Positions 59,450 through 64,000 of a DNA stretch of 64,000 nucleotides are shown here, one piece after another (the first letter of the stretch is position 1; each line of letters opens with the position of its first letter). The DNA comes from Spirosoma arboris. GTDB taxonomy: Bacteria > Bacteroidota > Bacteroidia > Cytophagales > Spirosomataceae. The stretch spans positions 310,001 to 374,000 of the forward strand of contig NZ_WPIN01000003.1 of assembly GCF_009754945.1 (NCBI RefSeq), given 5' to 3'. Under the pieces are notes generated by a model, which was not told the origin of the DNA, did no database searches, and saw only the letters and a program-made list of their open reading frames with translations. Made by a program: the position numbers and the translations under genes.

Positions 59450-60233
59450 AAAGGGAGGCAAGGTATTTTGTGACTGCCAGTTGAGCAGCCCTGTTCTTCT
59501 GGAATGTATCGGGAACCAGTAGATCGCGCAGAGATTCGTAGAGATACATGACCTCCCAAAGACTACTAAGCAAGGTGGTTCGGTCAGGCATCGCTACAGT
59601 TTTGCGGAGCTGGGTAAGTTCCAGGGAGCCAAAAGTAGTTTCAGCCCGACGTACACCTCGGGGTAAACTCGAATTTTTAAGATGCAGCATGGGGCCCAAT
59701 ACGGCATTTCTGACAAAAGCCAGGAAATCAATAGCTTCAAAATATTCGCCACGACCTACTTTAAGGGCTGCATAGTGTGTCCAAATCCAGAATCGGTCCT
59801 CGGCCCATTGAAAATCAAAAGGAGGATATTGAGCCGTTGATTGCTGAATAATTGAACTTAATATCTGATCCCGCTCCCAGAGTATCGTTGGATCTTCTAC
59901 GCGATGGTGAAATTCATCTGGTGTCAAAAACTTAATATCAACATGCAGCAACGAGTTTTCATAGAGAACGATCAATAACCGGGGTTCGCCTACGTGATCG
60001 CCCCGAAAAGACGCTAGTACCGATCCCAATTTGGCTGCGTACTCCTGCATCTTTTCAATATCAGGGGCAATTTTTCGAGTTGTAACTACCACTAAATCAA
60101 GGTCAGAATATGCGTCGATTTCTCCCGATGCCCAGGAGCCGCCAGCCGCTAACCCAATAGTTTCGGGATCTTGTTGAATGTAGTCAATAGCTTTAGTAAT
60201 GAATGTTTGAAAGGGCTGTAAGTGGGACTGCAT
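59448..60233 (-). CDS. Nucleotidyltransferase-domain protein (aminoglycoside adenylyltransferase-like)
   Basis: A 261-residue protein. Nucleotidyltransferase site: GGSWASGEIDAYSDLDLVVVT (G-S...D-x-D, around residues 31-51) with a third acidic candidate in LLHVDIKFLTP. The rest is a helical C-terminal domain. It resembles the AadA/ANT-like and streptomycin-modification families but the resistance role is not evident. Monocistronic; the stop codon is covered by the long inverted repeat. Confidence 0.85.
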   Translation of the reverse strand: MQSHLQPFQTFITKAIDYIQQDPETIGLAAGGSWASGEIDAYSDLDLVVVTTRKIAPDIEKMQEYAAKLGSVLASFRGDHVGEPRLLIVLYENSLLHVDIKFLTPDEFHHRVEDPTILWERDQILSSIIQQSTAQYPPFDFQWAEDRFWIWTHYAALKVGRGEYFEAIDFLAFVRNAVLGPMLHLKNSSLPRGVRRAETTFGSLELTQLRKTVAMPDRTTLLSSLWEVMYLYESLRDLLVPDTFQKNRAAQLAVTKYLASL

Positions 60234-60319
60234 TGCTCAGTTGCGATTAGTAAATTACCGCAGAACGACTCCGTATCAGGATTAGTTCGGACACGGTCAT
60301 TTCCTTTCAACCAATTAGC

Positions 60320-60928
60320 CTACCGAATGGGCACAACGACACCAATTCCCATTGGACCAGCCGAAAGCAACAGTTTCTCCTGTTTATCGCCCCTATTTTT
60401 GAAAATGAAGTAGTTTACTAAGTCGAATGCCAGCAAAAAACCACCTTGTGCTATAATGGATTTGCCATAACCCCTCAATTGGTCGGCCTTGTCAGGATGA
60501 GATTCGGCTCGTTCCCTGAGATAAGTTCCACCAATCACGTAGGCAACGTCCAACCCAGCATTGATTAGCAAAATCTGCTTCATGTTTTCGTGCTGTCGAA
60601 CGGCATCGGCCAACGTCTCGCCCTCGGCTTTCCGATTTCGTGCAGCCAGCAGGCCTACCCCAGCAATTCCTAGATTGACCAAATTCCAGTAAACATTCAT
60701 TTTATGAAAATACGTAGTCTCACCTGATGTTTGACCAGCGGCTATCGCACCGATCGCAATATTGGCGAGGGCAAAACTGCCTAGCGTTAGTCCAAGCGTT
60801 TTCTGATGCTTAATTCGCTGTTCACTAAACTCTCTTAATTCGAGGGCAGGCGATTGGCGCTGCGCTGTGGCCGCTCCCCCCAGTAGAAGCGAGCCAGCAG
60901 TCAGGAGGAGATGGCGGAGTGGATTCAT
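60320..60928 (-). CDS. DUF6992-like membrane protein
   Basis: A 202-residue protein from ATG at 60928; a signal-like N-terminus (LRHLLLTAGSLLLGGAATAQ) is followed by four helices, with SFALANIAIGAIAAGQTSGETTYFHKMNVYWNLVNLGIAG and NAGLDVAYVIGGTYL. The pattern is that of a Bacteroidota family of small integral membrane proteins. It lies 43 bases downstream of mobA. Role unknown; no sign that it belongs to molybdenum metabolism. Confidence 0.7.
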   Translation of the reverse strand: MNPLRHLLLTAGSLLLGGAATAQRQSPALELREFSEQRIKHQKTLGLTLGSFALANIAIGAIAAGQTSGETTYFHKMNVYWNLVNLGIAGVGLLAARNRKAEGETLADAVRQHENMKQILLINAGLDVAYVIGGTYLRERAESHPDKADQLRGYGKSIIAQGGFLLAFDLVNYFIFKNRGDKQEKLLLSAGPMGIGVVVPIR

Positions 60929-60971
60929 ATCGATTGGTTTTGGGTATGAACCTGAATTCCAATCCGATGTT

Positions 60972-61544
60972 TTACAAATCCAGCTTTGCCCTTGCCACAG
61001 GGTCATTGATATTGGTTAGTTCCCGAATATTGGGAGCAGCTACTAGTTGAATATCGTTCTGTTGGAGAAGTTGACGTGGTGAATAAGCGCCTTCTTTAAC
61101 AGCCTGATGCAAAATTGGACCAAACGCAGGTTCGTAAATACCGAGTAATGGCTCGGGTAATTGTCCGTCTGAATCATAAAACACTGTTGCCATTTTCGCC
61201 AAATTTCGACCCTTCGCGAGCGCGTCGAGCGATTGACCAGTTAATAAGGGCATATCGCAGGCCACGACAAACCAGGCAGCTTCGGCATCGTATTGAAAAG
61301 CCGACAGAATGCCGTTAAGGGGGCTGGTAATATCAAACGCATCGACAATACGGAGTTGATTAGAATTCAGCAACTCTGCCGACTGTATCGCATTGACCGA
61401 CCAGAAAACGACACTACAGTATGGTCTAAGGAGATCTGTCAGGTGTTCGCGCTGTGGTTTTCCATGATAGACTAGCTGCGATTTATCCTGCCCCATTCGA
61501 GTACTTCGACCACCGGCTAAGATGAGTCCATTCAATTTACTCAC
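60972..61544 (-). CDS. mobA: Molybdenum cofactor guanylyltransferase
   Basis: A 190-residue enzyme. Start GTG at 61544 overlaps the moaC stop (GTGAGTAA), which fits a coupled operon better than the ATG at 61601. The GTP-binding loop is LILAGGRSTRMGQDKSQL (residues 6-23), followed by DAFDITSPLNGILSAF and FVVACDMPLLTG. It attaches GMP to molybdopterin to give the bis-MGD cofactor. Downstream of moaC on the same strand. Confidence 0.93.
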   Translation of the reverse strand: MSKLNGLILAGGRSTRMGQDKSQLVYHGKPQREHLTDLLRPYCSVVFWSVNAIQSAELLNSNQLRIVDAFDITSPLNGILSAFQYDAEAAWFVVACDMPLLTGQSLDALAKGRNLAKMATVFYDSDGQLPEPLLGIYEPAFGPILHQAVKEGAYSPRQLLQQNDIQLVAAPNIRELTNINDPVARAKLDL

Positions 61545-62010
61545 GATGGAAGTCGCGTTTACCGCCCGTTTTTTCCATGAGCTTAGTTTCCTTAATAACA
61601 ATGTCGTGCGAAAATGCTTTGCACATATCGTAAATAGTCAGAGCTGCCACCGACGCGCCCACCAACGCTTCCATTTCGACACCGGTTTTGCCTTCGGTCG
61701 AGACCAGACAACTCACAATAGCATCGTCTCCTTCAGTCGTAATGGTAATCTGGCAATTATCTAAACCCAGCGAATGACAGAGCGGAATCAGATCGTCGGT
61801 GCGTTTGGCAGCCATTGTTCCAGCAATGATAGCTGTTTGAAACACAGGGCCTTTCTTGGTCGAGATATCTGTACCAATTAGATGTTGCATAATCTCAGGG
61901 CCTAGTGTAACAACAGATCGAGCACGGGCTGTTCGACGTGAAATGGTCTTGGCCCCCACGTCGATCATAGCTGGATTACCTTCTGCGTTGAGGTGCGAGA
62001 ATTCACTCAT
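61537..62010 (-). CDS. moaC: Cyclic pyranopterin monophosphate synthase
   Basis: A 157-residue protein. The family motifs are present: MIDVGAKTISRRTARA near residue 15, KRTDDLIPLCHSLGLD near 69 and GVEMEALVGASVAALTIYDMCKA near 110. It makes cyclic pyranopterin monophosphate, the first molybdopterin intermediate, from the MoaA product. Overlaps mobA by 8 bases. A toxin-antitoxin pair lies directly upstream on the same strand, and moeA diverges beyond. Confidence 0.96.
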   Translation of the reverse strand: MSEFSHLNAEGNPAMIDVGAKTISRRTARARSVVTLGPEIMQHLIGTDISTKKGPVFQTAIIAGTMAAKRTDDLIPLCHSLGLDNCQITITTEGDDAIVSCLVSTEGKTGVEMEALVGASVAALTIYDMCKAFSHDIVIKETKLMEKTGGKRDFHRE

Positions 62011-62073
62011 AATGAATAGGATAAGGTATAGTCTTGACTCAACTATGCCAATTTTCTTTTGAAGAACTAAACT

Positions 62074-62373
62074 TTACTTGGGAGGAAATTTCTTATAAAT
62101 ACCCCCTCTACTCAAAATTGTGATGACAATTGCAGCGGCTGTTTGCTCATCGATTGGTGGACTATACTCAATACCCATCCGCCAGCCACCTATCCGAATC
62201 CGGTAATAATTCTGATTTTTTTCCTGCCCTTCCATGTATTTGTAATCTACACCTGAGCTTTCTAGATCGACAGCCTGTTCAAGTTCTTCTAAAACTTCTC
62301 TGACAGACTGTTGAATTTTAGGTGGCAGTTTTTGCAGTTCCTTGATAAAGGATTTTCGTACGGTTATTACCAT
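62074..62373 (-). CDS. RelE/ParE-type toxin protein
   Basis: A 99-residue protein of the RelE superfamily: KSFIKELQKLPPKIQQSVREVLEEL helix pair, YKYMEGQEKNQNYYRIRIGGWRMGIEY strand region and C-terminal ILSRGGIYKKFPPK. The pattern YRIRIGxxR fits the family. Its ATG overlaps the antitoxin stop in ATGGTAA. The neighbouring HTH protein is a plausible antitoxin, encoded upstream, the usual type II order. Confidence 0.82.
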   Translation of the reverse strand: MVITVRKSFIKELQKLPPKIQQSVREVLEELEQAVDLESSGVDYKYMEGQEKNQNYYRIRIGGWRMGIEYSPPIDEQTAAAIVITILSRGGIYKKFPPK

Positions 62374-62657
62374 CCCATCTGCGTTTTCAATTCTGAGAGG
62401 GAAATGGTTGGCTCTTCACTACGAGTCTCCATAATTTTCACCATCAAATAATCATCAACATCTTCGTTTTCAATTAGTTGAATTATCTTTTCCACTTCAT
62501 CAACGGAGAAATTATTCCGCTTTTTTTTCGTAGCAAAGCTAACTGGCGAAATTCCTATTTTCTTCGCGATGTAATCATTTCGATAGCCTGCGACGTCAAT
62601 AAGGTTACCGATATGGGCGACCAGGTTTTTATAATTACTAACAATTTCCGTAGCCAT
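62367..62657 (-). CDS. HTH antitoxin-like protein
   Basis: A 96-residue protein with a helix-turn-helix in the N-terminal half (NDYIAKKIGISPVSFATKKKRNNFSVDEVEKIIQLIE, around residues 27-62), then an acidic C-terminal tail suited to bind the toxin. It precedes the toxin with a 7-base overlap, has a plausible promoter at 62685-62692 and likely represses its own transcription. The pair separates moaC from the divergent moeA. Confidence 0.8.
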   Translation of the reverse strand: MATEIVSNYKNLVAHIGNLIDVAGYRNDYIAKKIGISPVSFATKKKRNNFSVDEVEKIIQLIENEDVDDYLMVKIMETRSEEPTISLSELKTQMGW

Positions 62658-62684
62658 ACGTTAGTTTTTGTTAATCGTACTTAA

Positions 62685-62692
62685 CAAATATA
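62685..62692 (-). promoter_or_regulatory. Possible -7 element for the toxin-antitoxin pair
   Basis: TATATTTG on the minus strand matches TAnnTTTG and lies about 28 bases before the antitoxin start. The -33 position (TGTG) is a weak match. Confidence 0.4.
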
Positions 62693-62821
62693 AGAGTAAA
62701 TTACGCACAACCACACTACATCGAGCTTAACCGGAGTGAATTCTGCATCGAAGTTCATAAACTGAATCATAATTTGATCGGCAATAAATCGTAAATCGTA
62801 CCCCGTAAATCGTAAATCATT

Positions 62822-64000
62822 ATGCTTTCCGTTTCCGACGCTTTCTCGATTACTCAACAACACTTGCTCACATTGCCAACCGAAACCGTTTCATTGCTTG
62901 ATGCCAATGGTCGCGTACTCCGAGAAGCCGTCTGTGCAGATCGTGACTTCCCACCTTTCAATCGGGTGGCGATGGACGGAATCGGAATTCGGTTTGCTGA
63001 CTATGAAGCTGGTCAACGAACATTTCGGGTGATTGGCATGCAGCGTGCCGGGCAGGTACAGCAAAGCTTGACTGGGCCCAATACCTGTCTGGAAGTGATG
63101 ACGGGGGCTATGCTTCCCAATGGTGTCGATACAGTAGTACGTTATGAAGAGATTAGCATTACGGATGGGCAGGCAAGTATCGTAGTAGAGGATACGCCCT
63201 TCGGTCCAATCCAGATAGGTCAGCATATTCACCCTCAAGCCACCGACCGCCGGGCGGGCGACGAACTCCTGTCCATTGGCACACGACTAGGGCCTTCGGA
63301 ATTAGCCGTAGCAGCTTCAGTCGGTCAATCAACACTCACCGTTACTGCGTTGCCCCGCATAGCCCTCATCTCGACAGGCGATGAATTAGTCGCTGTTGCC
63401 GATACGCCACTCCCCTATCAGATTCGACGGTCGAACACCTATATGCTCCGTGCAGCACTGGCTTCGCTAGGTATTCAGGCTACATTACATCATATCGTTG
63501 ATGATGAAGATCAACTACAAAAAGACTTATTTCACTTACTCACTACAAACGATTTACTAATCCTAAGTGGTGGAGTTTCAGCAGGAAAGGCCGACTTTGT
63601 ACCAGATGTGCTTGCTCAACTGGGAGTACAGAAACATTTTCACAAAATTGAACAGAGACCTGGCAAACCGCTTTGGTTTGGAACAACAGCATCAGGGAAG
63701 ACGGTCTTCGCCCTGCCGGGCAATCCAGTATCGACGGTGCTTTGTGCGTATCGGTACGTGTTGCCTTATCTGCAGGCGTCCTTAGGGTTAGCCCTCGCCC
63801 CTGAATGTTACGCCCAGTTGGCAGAATCTGTGGTATTTAAAACGCCTATTACGTATTTTCTGCCTGTGCGACTTACTTCAGAATCCGACGGTCGGATGTT
63901 GGCTCATCCGTTGCCCGGTTCCGGTTCTGCTGATTTCGCTAATCTGTTAGCCGCCGACGGATTCATGGAATTGCCCGCCGATCAGTCGGAGTTTGGAGCG
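62822..64000 (+). CDS. moeA: Molybdopterin molybdotransferase MoeA (3' part cut by window end)
   Basis: An open frame from ATG at 62822 to the window edge (393 codons, probably almost complete; MoeA usually has 390-410). Landmarks: FPPFNRVAMDG near residue 43 (family xxxAMDGY; here Gly-Ile follows), TGAMLPNGVDTVVRYEE near 93, ALISTGDELVA near 181 (MoCF-fold motif), LILSGGVSAGKADFVPDVL near 245 and FALPGNPVSTVLCAYRYVLPYL near 298. It inserts molybdate into molybdopterin. It is divergent from the toxin-antitoxin pair and from moaC. Confidence 0.95.
   Translation, partial: MLSVSDAFSITQQHLLTLPTETVSLLDANGRVLREAVCADRDFPPFNRVAMDGIGIRFADYEAGQRTFRVIGMQRAGQVQQSLTGPNTCLEVMTGAMLPNGVDTVVRYEEISITDGQASIVVEDTPFGPIQIGQHIHPQATDRRAGDELLSIGTRLGPSELAVAASVGQSTLTVTALPRIALISTGDELVAVADTPLPYQIRRSNTYMLRAALASLGIQATLHHIVDDEDQLQKDLFHLLTTNDLLILSGGVSAGKADFVPDVLAQLGVQKHFHKIEQRPGKPLWFGTTASGKTVFALPGNPVSTVLCAYRYVLPYLQASLGLALAPECYAQLAESVVFKTPITYFLPVRLTSESDGRMLAHPLPGSGSADFANLLAADGFMELPADQSEFGA

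Noticed and set aside
59448..60233. Aminoglycoside resistance gene
   Set aside because: The nucleotidyltransferase site is present, but the rest is too unspecific to claim resistance.
62700..62821. Riboswitch for molybdenum cofactor before moeA
   Set aside because: The region contains short AT-rich repeats; I could not fold a structure resembling a Moco aptamer by eye.

Overview
This 64 kb window looks like chromosomal DNA of a Bacteroidota bacterium. The gene families and genome style fit the order Cytophagales, most likely a Spirosoma-like genus; the genus is inferred from the gene families, not from a search. Evidence: a DUF1501/DUF1800 pair, DUF3822 next to coaD, DUF2264, YHYH and SCO1-like lipoproteins, a CcmE with CxxxY instead of HxxxY, weak Shine-Dalgarno signals, and promoters of the Bacteroidota form TTTG-N19-TAnnTTTG upstream of rplS, ccmB and a cysteine desulfurase gene. 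Gene density is high and most genes are housekeeping. I see no tRNA, rRNA, CRISPR array, complete insertion sequence or prophage, and no gene-free stretch longer than 300 bases.

Layout. 1-1.2 kb: auxiliary beta-oxidation pair (reductase and dienoyl-CoA isomerase-like). 1.3-4.7 kb: DUF1501 and DUF1800 pair. 4.8-16 kb: transsulfuration enzyme, FMN reductase, nuclease/phosphatase-fold protein, a first ccmC-ccmD pair, GrpB-like protein, cysteine desulfurase, MscS, outer-membrane barrel, tandem secreted paralogues and a TPR protein. 16-21 kb: NAD-dependent epimerase, an AT-rich ATPase + TOPRIM-like pair, metG. 21-28 kb: DUF2264 and Gfo/Idh/MocA proteins, ABC exporter, CNNM/CorC-type protein, NUDIX. 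28-36 kb: UPF0303, YHYH-MORN-SCO1 operon, coaD, DUF3822, NUDIX, CBS, RecD-like helicase, DUF4126. 36-46 kb: htpG, Rpn/PDDEXK nuclease-like gene, rhodanese, bestrophin, dapF, rplS, nnr, feoAB. 46-50 kb: two-TM protein, ABC exporter and Ser/Thr kinase in a row. 51-58 kb: ccmBCDEF operon with a toxin-antitoxin-like pair embedded between ccmE and ccmF. 58-64 kb: dihaem cytochrome c, nucleotidyltransferase, then molybdenum-cofactor genes (mobA, moaC, moeA) split by a second toxin-antitoxin pair.

How the genes work together. ccmBCDEF encodes haem delivery for cytochrome c maturation, and the nearby dihaem cytochrome is a plausible client. feoAB imports iron. moaC, mobA and moeA serve molybdopterin synthesis and nucleotide attachment. 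The most interesting accessory pieces are the overlapping ATPase/TOPRIM-like pair (candidate defence module), the membrane protein-ABC-kinase row (function unknown), and the toxin-antitoxin-like pair joined to ccmE and ccmF by three successive ATGA overlaps. Several long, near-perfect inverted repeats lie between genes and are described separately.
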